The translations under genes and the position numbers were made by a program. The notes below the pieces were generated by a model that saw only the letters and a program-made list of their open reading frames with translations, did not search any database and had not been told where the DNA came from. From positions 1 to 64,000 of the forward strand of contig JAHFQM010000001.1 in the NCBI GenBank assembly GCA_023266355.1: a stretch of 64,000 bases of DNA, in the 5' to 3' direction. Below are positions 1 through 10,678 of the stretch, one piece after another (position 1 is the stretch's first letter; each line of letters opens with the position of its first letter). This DNA comes from Aquabacterium sp. GTDB lineage: Bacteria; Pseudomonadota; Gammaproteobacteria; Burkholderiales; Burkholderiaceae_C.

Positions 1-29
1 AGGACTCAGAAACAGGCCAGGCTCTACAC

Positions 30-440
30 TTATCCACAGCTGACCACCCTTTGGTCGGCTACCAGCCCTGGCTCAATATTGGATCGGCACAGTGGCTCAG
101 ATTTGGATCGGCGCGGACAGTGAACGCAAGATGGGCAGAGCCGTTGCCCTGGCGCCCGCACGGTTTGATGCCCCTTCCACTGCTGTCCAAGCCATGACCA
201 GTGCCAACGCCCGGTAGGCAGTTCAACAGGAACGCGATGCGTAAACCAGTTGACAGGCATGTCCGTTGCCCGAGCTAGTGCAGGCAAGTCGCAGTGTTTC
301 AGTTGGGAGGTCCATGACAGCCCCAACCATCTGTAAACGGTCATGGCTCGGGTGCGATTCATCGCGAAGGCACGAGTCAGGAAGCCTGTGGCCGATTCAT
401 CCTCTCGTGGCTTCGCCAGAATGGGAAGACAATCGTTCAT
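30..440 (-). pseudogene. tniQ: TniQ-like transposition protein, truncated
   Basis: The first ~105 codons look like the start of a TniQ/TnsD-family target-selection protein: an N-terminal segment ending in the LCPSC part of the family's zinc-binding region. Intact TniQ proteins run to several hundred residues, whereas this frame ends at 136 aa, and the last ~25 residues are translated from the tandem end-like repeats. The start codon overlaps the stop of the upstream tniB-like remnant (ATGA at 437-440), the usual tniB-tniQ coupling. It is read as a broken gene without function. Family assignment is moderately sure; truncation is directly visible. Confidence 0.55.
70..114. repeat. Tandem 21-bp repeats resembling a transposon end
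   Basis: Two direct copies of a 21-bp unit lie at 70-90 and 94-114, 24 bp apart, matching at about 18 of 21 positions and both holding TTGGATCGGC. They sit exactly where the reading frame of the neighbouring TniQ-like remnant loses its similarity to the family. Tandem transposase-binding repeats are known at the ends of TniABQ/Tn402-type and Tn7-type elements. That these are such an end is inference; the outer terminus is not visible in the window. Confidence 0.45.
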
Positions 441-880
441 GGCCCCGAGTCCTTTGCAAATGGATTCGTGGATTGACCGTCTTTGCCATAGATGCGATCA
501 AAGGCTAAGCCGAGGTCTGCGTGATCAATGAGTGCTCTACCTGCATCCGTTGCAATCAAGATGGCCTCCACGACCAAGCGCTTGAAGGCCCGGGGGTTGC
601 CTCTGCTCGCTGTCATCATGAGTTTGGAGACCTCTGGCTTGGACAGGGTGGTCAAGTCGATGTCCTTGACCTGTGTGCAGAACGAGCGCACGAAACCCAG
701 CCACTCTTTGTTGTCCTGAAAGTTCTTGAGCTCAATGCGAGTGGCTATGCGCGATAAGTTCCGGTATGAAGCGATTCGCTGCATGACGCCGCTCACGCGA
801 CGCAGAAGACAGGTCCGAAACGAGTCCTGCCAGATGTGCTGAATCGAGAACGACCAAGCGTGGCAAAGCAATCGACGATG
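437..880 (-). pseudogene. tniB: TniB-like transposition ATPase, C-terminal remnant
   Basis: The 437-~830 frame encodes a C-terminal AAA segment like that of TniB/TnsC-type ATPases, with the ATRIELKNF stretch and the SRGNPRAFKRLVVEA helix near the end. A Walker-B-like stretch (RLVVLDSAHLAG) is readable only in another frame near 800-860, so a frameshift separates the two halves. No Walker A motif remains, because an unrelated gene ends at 904 just upstream. TniB would normally hand ATP-dependent target information to the TniA transposase; no tniA is present here. It is a decayed relic. Confidence 0.5.
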
Positions 881-903
881 ACGTCATGGATCGTACGGCC
901 AGA

Positions 904-1980
904 TCAATTGGGGGCATCTATGCTTTCCTGGCTTCGAGCCTGCTTCGCCATAGCCTCGAATGCCGCGTGACGGGCCGCTACGATCGCCGGGGCCTCGCTA
1001 GGCAACGCGCCGGTGAGCGCCATGCGCTCGACATCCCGCTTCAGTGGTCGCGCGGCACCCATTTGCTTGCAATGATCAAGCAGCCATGATCGATGGGCGT
1101 CGTGAAACTTCTGCAGCTCCGGTGTAATGTTCGTGCAATGGCGGGCACCCAAAGTGACGAATGCGGCCACGCGGCGGGACATGTCCTGATCGTAGGCGGG
1201 ATGAGTCAGACATAGCGAAGTGCCGACCTGCTCGATTACACGCCACGCGTAAACGAGAACGTAAGGCAATCTCCCGTAGAGGTAGCTCCACTGCGATACC
1301 TTCGCCTCAAGGCCCGAGAAGACGAAGTTGATGTTCAGCAACTCGGTTCTGATTGCCTTGTGTTCCGTGAAAAGGTGGATGGCCTTGTTGCAGATGCCGT
1401 CGAAACCATCCTCTACCTTTTCGTATCGCAGCTGAGCGAGATATCTGGCGTCGAAGAAGTCTGTCGTGCCCGTGATTCCCAGAACCTGTTGAATTCTGCG
1501 AGCATGACCTTCAATGCCGCCCGCTGTGTGTGGCCGAAGCATCAGCGGGTTTGTCGCCAGCTTTTCAGCGAAACCTGCTTCGTCCAGGACTATGGATTCA
1601 AGGACAAACAGGTTTTCCTGGAGCGGCTTCCTGATCAAGGCATAGGTGACATTAAGCTTGCCTTTGCGCGAACACTCCAGCGCTTCGTACAGGCAGTGAA
1701 GCATGTCCGAGAGAACCGCCGGGAGCACCAGAGCCTTCAGCACGCGGGCCCGATCATCGAGGCGTTTGGTTGCTTCGAGCCAATCAAAGATATCTTCGGC
1801 CTCGCCGAACGAAGCGGCTTCGGACTTGTCTGCGAAAGGCACTCTCGCCGTAAAGACGCCGCTTTGCTCCCCTGATACGAGGAACTGGGTCATGATGTCG
1901 TGAACGGTAAAGCAGAGATCGTGAGCGACAAAAAACTCCTTGGGGAGAAATCCGCTTTTGTTTTTCACGAAACGGCGCAT
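904..1980 (-). CDS. Unknown accessory protein, 358 aa
   Basis: I do not recognise this protein. It is a soluble, mainly helical 358-aa chain with no signal peptide or membrane segment. An in-frame TTG at 2007 could add nine residues, but the ATG at 1980 has an AGAG-type Shine-Dalgarno about 11 nt upstream and is preferred. The central part (LSDMLHCLYEALECSRKGKL followed by ALIRKPLQENLF) resembles helical HEPN-like accessory proteins, but no RxxxxH motif is evident, so this stays a weak impression. It lies between transposon relics and a helicase fragment, which suggests acquisition by transfer. Length and an uninterrupted frame support a real gene. Confidence 0.55.
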   Translation of the reverse strand: MRRFVKNKSGFLPKEFFVAHDLCFTVHDIMTQFLVSGEQSGVFTARVPFADKSEAASFGEAEDIFDWLEATKRLDDRARVLKALVLPAVLSDMLHCLYEALECSRKGKLNVTYALIRKPLQENLFVLESIVLDEAGFAEKLATNPLMLRPHTAGGIEGHARRIQQVLGITGTTDFFDARYLAQLRYEKVEDGFDGICNKAIHLFTEHKAIRTELLNINFVFSGLEAKVSQWSYLYGRLPYVLVYAWRVIEQVGTSLCLTHPAYDQDMSRRVAAFVTLGARHCTNITPELQKFHDAHRSWLLDHCKQMGAARPLKRDVERMALTGALPSEAPAIVAARHAAFEAMAKQARSQESIDAPN

Positions 1981-2082
1981 ATCAGATGTTGCTCTCTGCG
2001 GAATCAAGCACCGCTACTTGCCAGGCACCAACTCCATCTCGACGCCCCTTGAGGAAGCTCTAGGGGGACGGTGCATCTTAGG

Positions 2083-2301
2083 CTACAAGTTGTGCCCCGC
2101 CATGATCGAACACGCCGGAAAGACTTGCTGCAGGATCAAGGTGTGAACCCTGGCCCTGGTGACGCCGACGCGCAGAATCTTCTTGCTGCGCCAGTACGGC
2201 GGCTCGTCATCCCACCAGACGAAGGACGAGATCAGACGCTGGCCGCCACGCGTTCTTGCTGGTCCGATGATTTCGAACTGGTTTTGCGGCGCTGGTTCCA
2301 A
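2083..2301 (-). pseudogene. C-terminal fragment of a UvrD/Rep-type helicase
   Basis: The last ~45 codons of this frame read like helicase motif VI and the tail of a superfamily-1A helicase: ILRVGVTRAR followed by VHTLILQQVFP and a stop. The rest of the helicase is absent; the frame runs up to 2301 without an upstream domain. It appears to be the end of a gene cut off when the accessory patch was joined to the groES upstream region. The motif is visible; which helicase (DNA repair or phage defence) cannot be told from so short a piece. Confidence 0.4.
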
Positions 2302-2366
2302 CGTAGCTGAGCCAAAGTTCCAACTTAGACGAACTTCGACAGTGAGTGTGCCCCGATCCGCCGCCC
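2302..2366. other. Short stretch before the groES promoter
   Basis: No gene or structured RNA is evident between the helicase fragment and the groES promoter. It marks the junction between the decayed accessory patch and the conserved groESL locus. Confidence 0.4.
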
Positions 2367-2395
2367 CTTGAAACTTTCGAAGCCGTCCCTATAAT
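2367..2395 (+). promoter_or_regulatory. groESL promoter, overlapping sigma32-like and sigma70-like elements
   Basis: CTTGAA at 2367-2372 is followed after 14 bp by CCCTATAAT at 2387-2395, a fit to the heat-shock sigma32 pattern (CTTGAA, 13-15 bp, CCCCAT-type box). The same bases read as sigma70 TTGAAA (2368-2373), 16 bp, TATAAT (2390-2395), a perfect -10 box. Either or both holoenzymes could start transcription just before the CIRCE operator. The boxes are seen directly; dual use is inference. Confidence 0.75.
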
Positions 2396-2397
2396 CA

Positions 2398-2424
2398 TTA
2401 GCACTCGCATGGGGTGAGTGCCAG
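2398..2424 (+). promoter_or_regulatory. CIRCE operator (HrcA-binding site)
   Basis: TTAGCACTC at 2398-2406, a 9-bp spacer, then GAGTGCCAG at 2416-2424. This is the CIRCE inverted repeat (consensus TTAGCACTC-N9-GAGTGCTAA) with two changes in the right arm. HrcA repressor binding here would block transcription from the promoter that ends 2 bp upstream, combining HrcA repression with a heat-shock-type promoter. Confidence 0.88.
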
Positions 2425-2527
2425 CACCGCCTGAAGCCACCCCTTGCGCCACCTTCCCGACACCGATGTGAGCAATCACTCACTCGGAAACACCGTCCAA
2501 CCGTTGTCTCTCTAGATTGGAGAACCC

Positions 2528-2818
2528 ATGAAACTGCGTCCTCTGCACGATCGCGTGATCGTCAAGCGCCTGGAACAAGAAACCAAGACCGCTTCGGGCA
2601 TCTTCATCCCTGATGCTGCCGCCGAGAAGCCGGACCAAGGCGAAGTGCTCGCCGTCGGTCCTGGCAAGCGCAATGACAAGGGCGACTTCATCGCCCTGAA
2701 CGTCGCCGTGGGCGACCGCGTCCTGTTCGGCAAGTACTCGGGCCAGACCGTCAAGGTCGATGGCGACGAGCTGCTGGTCATGCGCGAAGAAGACCTGTTC
2801 GCCGTCGTCGCCAAGTAA
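2528..2818 (+). CDS. groES: Co-chaperonin GroES
   Basis: This 96-aa protein is the heptameric lid of the GroEL folding chamber in the cytosol. It begins [14 protein letters not shown], the conserved GroES opening; the mobile-loop segment that contacts GroEL follows at about residues 17-33, and the chain has the family's usual length. A GGAG ribosome-binding site lies 5 nt before the ATG. It is the first gene of the groES-groEL operon, 50 bp ahead of groEL, and is controlled by the promoter and CIRCE operator at 2367-2424. Nothing unusual is seen. Confidence 0.98.
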   Translation: MKLRPLHDRVIVKRLEQETKTASGIFIPDAAAEKPDQGEVLAVGPGKRNDKGDFIALNVAVGDRVLFGKYSGQTVKVDGDELLVMREEDLFAVVAK

Positions 2819-2853
2819 GCGATTTCGGCCCCAGGCAACCCCCACATCACTGA

Positions 2854-4512
<1,659 letters not shown>

Positions 4513-4561
4513 GCCTCAGGCCCTGCGCCACGGTGCCCGCCAGACGGTGGGCGCCAACTTG

Positions 4562-4590
4562 AAAGGCCGCTGCGAAGCGGCCTTTTTTCT
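4562..4590 (+). terminator. Rho-independent terminator after groEL
   Basis: AAGGCCGC at 4563-4570, a short loop and GCGGCCTT at 4577-4584, followed by a T run. It ends the groESL transcript before the convergent regulator gene. Confidence 0.88.
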
Positions 4591-4617
4591 TGCCTGCGCT
4601 GTGTTGTGTGGTGCGCG

Positions 4618-5430
4618 CTAGGGCGCCTGGCTGCGCCACGGATCGGGCAGGGAGCCGCCCACGCCCTCCCGGCGCGCCGCACGGGCTGCGCGTTCGCTTT
4701 CGTCGCGCATGCGGATCAGCGTGCGTTCGATGAAGTCGATGTGGGCCTCGGCCGCTGCCTGGGCGCCCGGACCGTCGCGGGCTTCGATGCGCTCCCAGAT
4801 GGCGATGTGCTGCGCCAGCAGTTCGCTCGACACCGTGCCTTGCGAGAACAGGTTGGCGATGTTGTCGTGCACGTGGGTGCGCATCATGCTGAACAGGCTG
4901 GCCAGCACGTGGCTGAACATGGCGTTGTGGGCGGCATCGGCAATCGCCTGGTGCAGGGCCGTGTCGGCCTTGGACACCGCGTTGAGGTCGCGCGCTGCAT
5001 GCGCACTTTTCAGGCGCTCCACCACGTCCCCCAGGCGCCTCAGATCGGCCTCGGTGGCGCGTTCGGCGGCCATGCGCGCTGAGTTGCCCTCCAGCAGGCG
5101 GCGGAACTCCAGCACGTCGCGCCGCAGCTCGGGGTGGCTGGCCACCATGCTCTGCCAGGGCGTGGAGAAGCTGGCCTCCAGCTGGTCTGACACGTAAGTG
5201 CCGCCGCCCTGGCGGCTGGTCAGCAGGCCGCGCGCCGCGAGTTTCTGGATGGCTTCGCGCAAGGACGGGCGCGACACACCGAACTGCTCGGCCAGGGCGC
5301 GCTCAGGGGGCAGGGCGTCGCCCGCCTTCAGGCTGCCCTCCAGGATCATGGATTCGATCTGCCGAACGATGGCGTCGGACAGGCGCGGCACGTTCAGGCG
5401 TGCGGGCGACTTGGGAGGGGTGTCTGACAT
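4618..5430 (-). CDS. lldR: FadR-type GntR regulator, probable LldR of lactate genes
   Basis: A 270-aa GntR-family repressor. The N-terminal winged helix (about residues 15-80) contains the typical LPPERALAEQFGVSRPSLREA recognition stretch, and a helical FCD ligand domain fills the C-terminal half. The start is placed at the ATG of MSDTPPKS rather than the in-frame upstream codon at 5475, because the longer form would read through the operator region. It is transcribed divergently from a D-lactate dehydrogenase and lactate permease, and two TGGT-N3-ACCA palindromes lie between them. Lactate is the likely inducer, inferred from context. Confidence 0.85.
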   Translation of the reverse strand: MSDTPPKSPARLNVPRLSDAIVRQIESMILEGSLKAGDALPPERALAEQFGVSRPSLREAIQKLAARGLLTSRQGGGTYVSDQLEASFSTPWQSMVASHPELRRDVLEFRRLLEGNSARMAAERATEADLRRLGDVVERLKSAHAARDLNAVSKADTALHQAIADAAHNAMFSHVLASLFSMMRTHVHDNIANLFSQGTVSSELLAQHIAIWERIEARDGPGAQAAAEAHIDFIERTLIRMRDESERAARAARREGVGGSLPDPWRSQAP

Positions 5431-5453
5431 GGTGTGATCATGCCATGCCTCAG

Positions 5454-5470
5454 AATTGGTCAGACCAGTG
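5454..5470. promoter_or_regulatory. LldR operator candidate, lldR-proximal
   Basis: The core TGGTCAGACCA at 5457-5467 is the TGGT-N3-ACCA dyad bound by FadR-subfamily GntR proteins. It starts 24 bp upstream of the lldR start codon, so it would serve autoregulation. The outer arm bases are imperfect. Confidence 0.6.
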
Positions 5471-5548
5471 AACAATTTTTCTATGAAAAGGGATTTCCCT
5501 AGGTTAACGCTTGGTGTGAATCTCTAAAGTCGCGTCCTGTCACGCATG

Positions 5549-5567
5549 CAATTGGTTTGACCAATTG
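5549..5567. promoter_or_regulatory. LldR operator candidate, perfect 8-bp dyad
   Basis: CAATTGGT at 5549-5556, spacer TTG, then ACCAATTG at 5560-5567: a perfect 8-bp-arm palindrome with the FadR/LldR TTGGT-N3-ACCAA core. It lies 58 bp before the D-lactate dehydrogenase start. With the second site 82 bp away it could support looping or joint control of both divergent promoters. Confidence 0.75.
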
Positions 5568-5625
5568 TCCATGATGGGTGCACCGGAGATCGGTGCGCAT
5601 GGTGTGGCTGTTTTCTCCTGCACCC

Positions 5626-8541
5626 ATGACGCCGTCCATCCAAGCATTCCTGGCCGACCTGTCCCGCCACCTCCCGGCGCAGCGGCTGTTGACCGACCCC
5701 CTGCGCACGCTGGCCTACGGCACGGACGCCAGCTTCTACCGCCTGGTGCCCCAAGTCGTGGTGCTGGCGCGCAGCGAAGCCGAGGTGGCGACCCTGCTGT
5801 TGCTGGCCCATGTGCACCGCGTGCCGATGACGCTGCGCGCTGCCGGCACCAGCCTGTCTGGCCAGGCGGTGAGCGACTCGGTGCTGGTGCTGGTCAACGA
5901 GGGTTGGACGAAGCAAGAGGTGCTGGACGAGGGCCTGCGCATCCGCCTGCAACCGGGCGTCATCGGCCAGCACGCGAACGACACGCTGCGCCCCTACGGT
6001 CGCAAGATCGGGCCGGACCCGGCCTCCATCGCGACGGCCCGCATCGGCGGCATGGCGGCCAACAACAGCTCGGGCATGTGCTGTGGCACGGCCCAGAACA
6101 GTTACCACACGCTGTCTGACCTGCGGGTGATGCTGGCCGACGGCACGGTGCTGGACACCAGCGAGCCCGACAGCGTCGCGGCCTTCCGCACCAGCCATGC
6201 CGGCCTGCTGGACGGCCTGCAGGCCCTGTCGCAGCGCGTGCACGACAACGCGGACCTGCTGGCCCGCATCCGCCACAAGTACCGCCTCAAGAACACGACC
6301 GGCTACGGCATCAACGCGCTGGTGGATTTCGACGATCCGCTGGACATGCTGGTGCACCTGATGATTGGCTCGGAGGGCACGCTGGGCTTCATCGCCGGCA
6401 TCACCTACGACACCGTGCCCGACCTGGCGCACAAGGCCTCGGCGCTGGTGCTGTTCGACACGCTGGACGCCTGTTGCCGCGCCGTCACGGCGCTCAAGGC
6501 GCAGGGCCGGGTGGCGGCGGTGGAGCTGGTGGACCGCCGCAGCATCGCTGCCGTGCAGGGCAAGCCGGGCATGCCGGACTTCATGTACGGCGTGCTGCCG
6601 GGGGATGCGGCCGCGCTGCTCATCGAGGTGCAGGCGGGTGACGCCGCACAGCTGCGCGAGCACGCCGACGCGGTGGACGCCTTGGTGCGGTCCTGCGAGC
6701 CGGCGGCCCACAGCGGCTTTGCCGCCGACCCCAAGGTCTGCGACACCTACTGGGCGCTGCGCAAGGGCCTGTTCCCGGCCGTGGGCGCCGTGCGCCCGGT
6801 GGGCAGCACCTGCGTGATCGAGGACGTGGCCTTCCCCGTCGAGCGCCTGGCCGAGGGCGTGCGCGGCCTGACCGAGCTCTTCGATCGTTTCCATTACGAC
6901 GAGGCCCTGGTGTTCGGCCATGCGCTGGACGGCAACTTGCACTTCGTGTTCACGCCGGCCTTTGACAGCGATGCCGAGGTGCGCCGCTACAGCGACTTCA
7001 TGGACGCCGTCAGCCAGTTGGTGGCGGTGGACTTCGGCGGCTCGCTCAAGGCCGAGCACGGCACGGGCCGCAACGTGGCGCCCTACGTGGCGCTGGAGTG
7101 GGGCGACGATGGCTACGCGCTGATGCGCGACATCAAGCGCCTGTTCGACCCGGCCGGCCTGCTCAACCCGGACGTCATCATCAGCGCGCAGTCGGACATC
7201 CACCTGCGCCACCTCAAGCGCCTGCCCGCGGCCGACCCCATCGTGGACACCTGCATCGAATGCGGTTTCTGCGAGCCGGCCTGCCCGTCCAATGGCCTGT
7301 CGCTGACGCCGCGCCAGCGCATCGTGCTATGGCGCCGCATCCAGCAACTGCGCCGGGAGCCCACCCCCAGCAGCCAGGAGGTCCAGCTGCTGGCCGAACT
7401 GGAGGCCGAGTACGGCTGGGCCGGCATCGACACCTGCGCGGCCACCGGCATGTGCGCCACGCGCTGCCCGGTCGGCATCAACACGGGCGCCTTGATGAAG
7501 CAGCTCAAAGGCCCCAGCGAACACGAGGCCACGGCCGATCGCATCGAGCGCCACATGGGCGCCGTGATCGGCACCGCCCGCACGGGCCTGGGCGCCTTGC
7601 AACTGGCCCAACGGATGATCGGTTCACGCTCGACCCACCGGCTCAACGAGATGGCTCACAAGGTCATCCCCGTTGTGCCGGTGGTGCCTGCTGCCACACC
7701 GGGGCCGGCGGCCGCGCTGCCATCCCTGCCGACGCGCGCTGCTGCAACTGCTGTGGGCCAGCTCAACGAGGTCGTGTACTTCGTCAGCTGCGTCAACCGC
7801 TGCTTCGCCGAAAGCCCGCAGGGCGGCGACAACCTGGCGCAGCACACCTTCAGCCTGTTCGCCAAGGCAGGCCTCACGCCGGTGTACCCGCCGAACCTGT
7901 CCAGCCTGTGCTGTGGCCAGCCCTTCGATTCGGTCAATGCCTCGGGTGCGGCCGACAGCGCCTTGCAACGCACCAACGCGGCCCTGCTGCAAGCCAGCCG
8001 CGATGGCGCGTTGCCCGTCTACCTGGACAACGCGCCATGCTCCCTGCGCCTGATCGAGGCGCAGAAGGCCGGTCAGCTCGATGCCCGCTTGAAGCTGTTC
8101 GATGCCACGCGCTTCCTCGCTGAACGTGTGCTGCCGCGTCTGAAAGTGATCAAGCAACTCGCGCGGCTGGCCGTGCACGTGCCGTGCGCGACAGCCAAGG
8201 CCGGGCAGCGCGGCGACCTGCTCGCGCTGGCGCGGGCCTGTGCCATCGAACTCCATGTGCCCGACATTGCCTGCTGCGGCTTTGCCGGCAGCAAGGGCTT
8301 CACCGTGCCAGCGCTGAACGCCAATGGCCTGCGCCACCTGCGAGAGGCCCTGCCACAGGGCTGTGACGGCGGGGTCTCCACCAGCCGCACCTGCCAGATC
8401 GGCCTGAGCACGCACAGCGGCCTGCACTACGCGAGCATCGAGGCCTTGCTCGATGACTGCACGGTGGCCCGTTCTCCCCATGCCATCCGCCGCGCCGGCC
8501 TCGCCGAGGCAGCGCCATCCAACCTGCAAGAGGCCCGTTGA
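5626..8541 (+). CDS. dld: FAD- and Fe-S-binding D-lactate dehydrogenase
   Basis: A 971-aa fusion of an FAD-linked oxidase (FAD_binding_4 plus C-terminal FAD oxidase domain, about residues 30-520) with an Fe-S/CCG-domain half. The ferredoxin-type motifs [12 protein letters not shown] and [12 protein letters not shown] (about 540-630) and two CCG modules (SLCCGQP, ACCGFAG) are visible. This is the architecture of quinone- or cytochrome-linked D-lactate dehydrogenases (Dld-II) and of YdiJ-type D-2-hydroxyacid dehydrogenases. Next to lldR and a lactate permease, D-lactate is the best substrate guess. The ATG of MTPSIQ is chosen over an upstream GTG; neither has a clear ribosome-binding site. Confidence 0.85.
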   Translation: MTPSIQAFLADLSRHLPAQRLLTDPLRTLAYGTDASFYRLVPQVVVLARSEAEVATLLLLAHVHRVPMTLRAAGTSLSGQAVSDSVLVLVNEGWTKQEVLDEGLRIRLQPGVIGQHANDTLRPYGRKIGPDPASIATARIGGMAANNSSGMCCGTAQNSYHTLSDLRVMLADGTVLDTSEPDSVAAFRTSHAGLLDGLQALSQRVHDNADLLARIRHKYRLKNTTGYGINALVDFDDPLDMLVHLMIGSEGTLGFIAGITYDTVPDLAHKASALVLFDTLDACCRAVTALKAQGRVAAVELVDRRSIAAVQGKPGMPDFMYGVLPGDAAALLIEVQAGDAAQLREHADAVDALVRSCEPAAHSGFAADPKVCDTYWALRKGLFPAVGAVRPVGSTCVIEDVAFPVERLAEGVRGLTELFDRFHYDEALVFGHALDGNLHFVFTPAFDSDAEVRRYSDFMDAVSQLVAVDFGGSLKAEHGTGRNVAPYVALEWGDDGYALMRDIKRLFDPAGLLNPDVIISAQSDIHLRHLKRLPAADPIVDTCIECGFCEPACPSNGLSLTPRQRIVLWRRIQQLRREPTPSSQEVQLLAELEAEYGWAGIDTCAATGMCATRCPVGINTGALMKQLKGPSEHEATADRIERHMGAVIGTARTGLGALQLAQRMIGSRSTHRLNEMAHKVIPVVPVVPAATPGPAAALPSLPTRAAATAVGQLNEVVYFVSCVNRCFAESPQGGDNLAQHTFSLFAKAGLTPVYPPNLSSLCCGQPFDSVNASGAADSALQRTNAALLQASRDGALPVYLDNAPCSLRLIEAQKAGQLDARLKLFDATRFLAERVLPRLKVIKQLARLAVHVPCATAKAGQRGDLLALARACAIELHVPDIACCGFAGSKGFTVPALNANGLRHLREALPQGCDGGVSTSRTCQIGLSTHSGLHYASIEALLDDCTVARSPHAIRRAGLAEAAPSNLQEAR

Positions 8542-8563
8542 GGCCACGCCCGGAGACACCGAC

Positions 8564-10270
8564 ATGCAACCCTGGATCCAGAACTACACACCCCTGGGCA
8601 GCCTCTGGCTGTCCTCGCTGGCGGCCGTGCTGCCGGTGGTGTTCTTCTTCATGGCCTTGGCCGTGTGGCGCATGAAAGGCCACGTGGCTGGCACCTGCAC
8701 GGTGGCCATCGCGCTGGCCGTGGCCATCTTCGCCTACGGCATGCCCGCCGACATGGCCTTTGCCGCCGCAGGCTACGGTTTCGTCTACGGCCTGTGGCCG
8801 ATTGCCTGGATCATCGTGACCGCGGTGTTCCTCTACAAGATCACCGTCAAGACGGGGCAGTTCGACGTCATCCGCGCCTCGGTGCTGTCCATCACCGATG
8901 ACCAGCGCCTGCAGATGCTGCTGGTGGGCTTCGCTTTCGGCGCTTTCCTGGAAGGCGCGGCGGGCTTCGGTGCGCCGGTGGCCATCACGGCCGCGCTGCT
9001 CGTGGGCCTGGGCTTCAACCCGCTGTACGCCGCCGGCCTGTGCCTGATCGCGAACACGGCACCGGTGGCTTTCGGCGCCATGGGCATCCCCATCCTGGTG
9101 GCGGGCAAGGTCACGGGCATCGACCCCATGGCCATCGGCCAGATGACGGGGCGCCAGCTGCCGCTGCTGTCGATGATCGTGCCGTTCTGGCTGGTGGCGA
9201 TGATGGACGGCGTCAAGGGCATCCGCGACACCTGGCCCGCCATCCTCGTGGCCGGTGGCAGCTTTGCCGTCACGCAGTTCTTCACGGCCAACTACGTCGG
9301 CCCCGAGCTGCCCGACATCACCTCCGCCCTGGTCAGCCTGGTCTGCCTGACGCTGTTCCTGAAGCACTGGAAGCCGAAGGCGAGCTTCCGTTTTGCCTCC
9401 GCGGCCGATGGCGTCAGTGCTGCGGGCGTTGCGGGCGCTGCGGGCGTTACGCGGGGCTCGTCCTCCACCGCGCCTGCGCAGCGCGCGCTGGGCCACACCG
9501 CCGGACAGGTGTTCAAGGCCTGGTCGCCGTTCATCATCCTGACCGTGGTGGTCACCCTGTGGTCCATCAAGCCGTTCAAGGCGCTGTTCGACAAGGGCGG
9601 TGTGCTGGCCAGCTGGGTGTTCAAGTTCGAGGTGCCGCACCTGCACAACCTGGTCATCAAGTCGGCGCCCATCGTGGCCGCGGCCAAGCCTTACGAGGCC
9701 ATCTACAAGCTGGACCTCTTTTCTGCAACGGGCACGGCCATCCTGATCTCGGCCCTGCTGACGGCCCTGGTGCTGCGCTTCAAGCCCGCCGACTGCCTGG
9801 CCACGTTCGCCGAGACGCTGAACGAGCTCAAGCGCCCCATCCTGTCGATCGGCATGGTGCTGGCCTTCGCCTTCGTGGCGAACTACTCGGGGCTCTCCAG
9901 CACGCTGGCCCTGGTGCTGGCCGGCACGGGCATGGCCTTCCCCTTCTTCTCGCCCTTCCTGGGCTGGCTGGGGGTGTTCCTGACGGGTTCTGACACCTCG
10001 TCGAACGCGCTGTTCTGCTCGCTGCAGGCCACGACCGCGCACCAGATCGGTGTGTCCGACACGCTGCTGGTCGCGGCCAACACCACGGGCGGTGTGACGG
10101 GCAAGATGATCTCGCCGCAGTCGATCGCCGTGGCCTGTGCCGCGGTCGGCCTGGTGGGCAAAGAGTCGGACCTGTTCCGCTTCACGCTCAAGCACAGCCT
10201 GCTGTTCGCGGCCATGGTCGGTGTAATCACCTTCGTGCAGGCCTACTGGCTGACCTGGATGATTCCCTGA
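8564..10270 (+). CDS. lldP: L-lactate permease family transporter
   Basis: A 568-aa inner-membrane permease of the LctP/LldP family, which imports lactate or glycolate with protons. It shows a dozen or more hydrophobic segments, the conserved [12 protein letters not shown] stretch near residue 130 and the [10 protein letters not shown] and SPQSIAVA motifs near the end. The start is the ATG of MQPWIQNY, preceded by CGGAGACACCGAC; earlier in-frame codons lie inside the dehydrogenase gene. It lies 22 bp downstream of dld, so the two form an operon: uptake plus oxidation of lactate under LldR. Confidence 0.95.
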   Translation: MQPWIQNYTPLGSLWLSSLAAVLPVVFFFMALAVWRMKGHVAGTCTVAIALAVAIFAYGMPADMAFAAAGYGFVYGLWPIAWIIVTAVFLYKITVKTGQFDVIRASVLSITDDQRLQMLLVGFAFGAFLEGAAGFGAPVAITAALLVGLGFNPLYAAGLCLIANTAPVAFGAMGIPILVAGKVTGIDPMAIGQMTGRQLPLLSMIVPFWLVAMMDGVKGIRDTWPAILVAGGSFAVTQFFTANYVGPELPDITSALVSLVCLTLFLKHWKPKASFRFASAADGVSAAGVAGAAGVTRGSSSTAPAQRALGHTAGQVFKAWSPFIILTVVVTLWSIKPFKALFDKGGVLASWVFKFEVPHLHNLVIKSAPIVAAAKPYEAIYKLDLFSATGTAILISALLTALVLRFKPADCLATFAETLNELKRPILSIGMVLAFAFVANYSGLSSTLALVLAGTGMAFPFFSPFLGWLGVFLTGSDTSSNALFCSLQATTAHQIGVSDTLLVAANTTGGVTGKMISPQSIAVACAAVGLVGKESDLFRFTLKHSLLFAAMVGVITFVQAYWLTWMIP

Positions 10271-10275
10271 TGGCG

Positions 10276-10307
10276 CACAGCCCCGTGGCCTCAAGCCCGG
10301 GGCTGTG
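10276..10307 (+). terminator. Hairpin after the lactate operon
   Basis: CACAGCCCCG at 10276-10285 pairs with CGGGGCTGTG at 10298-10307 (10-bp stem, 12-nt loop). Only a weak T-rich tail follows, so termination is plausible but not certain. Confidence 0.5.
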
Positions 10308-10345
10308 TGCTTTGGCCCGGTGCTAGGCCGGGCCTTTGGCGATGC

Positions 10346-10513
10346 TCAGAGCTTGCCGGCTTCGCGCAGCAGGCGGTCGTGGCGCTCGGTGTCTTCCTTG
10401 ACGTGCTTGAGCACGTACCAGACGAAATAGCCCAGGCCGGCCAGCATGGCCGCGATGCTCACGCCGCTGAGAAGGCCGTAATCGGTGGTGAAAAAGTCAA
10501 TCCAGGCTTGCAT
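10346..10513 (-). CDS. Small single-span membrane protein, DUF3149-like
   Basis: A 55-aa protein beginning MQAWIDFFTTDYGLLSG, with one hydrophobic span (about residues 15-36) and a charged tail. This matches the short DUF3149 family of betaproteobacterial inner-membrane proteins of unknown function. The start at 10513 is favoured over longer in-frame extensions because AGGAG lies 7 nt upstream. It is a single gene, convergent with lldP and divergent from the patatin gene. Confidence 0.75.
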   Translation of the reverse strand: MQAWIDFFTTDYGLLSGVSIAAMLAGLGYFVWYVLKHVKEDTERHDRLLREAGKL

Positions 10514-10678
10514 GTCGGGCTCCTCTTGCGTGGGTTCTGCCGTGGGTTCGGCCCAGTCTTGCCTGGGCCACACCGCCATCTGACGCCGATTTGCCCTGGC
10601 TTGCGCTGATGCAGATCAAACCTGCGGACGCCTGGACCGCGCGAGGCGGCTGCGGTTTGACACGGCACAATCTTCGCC

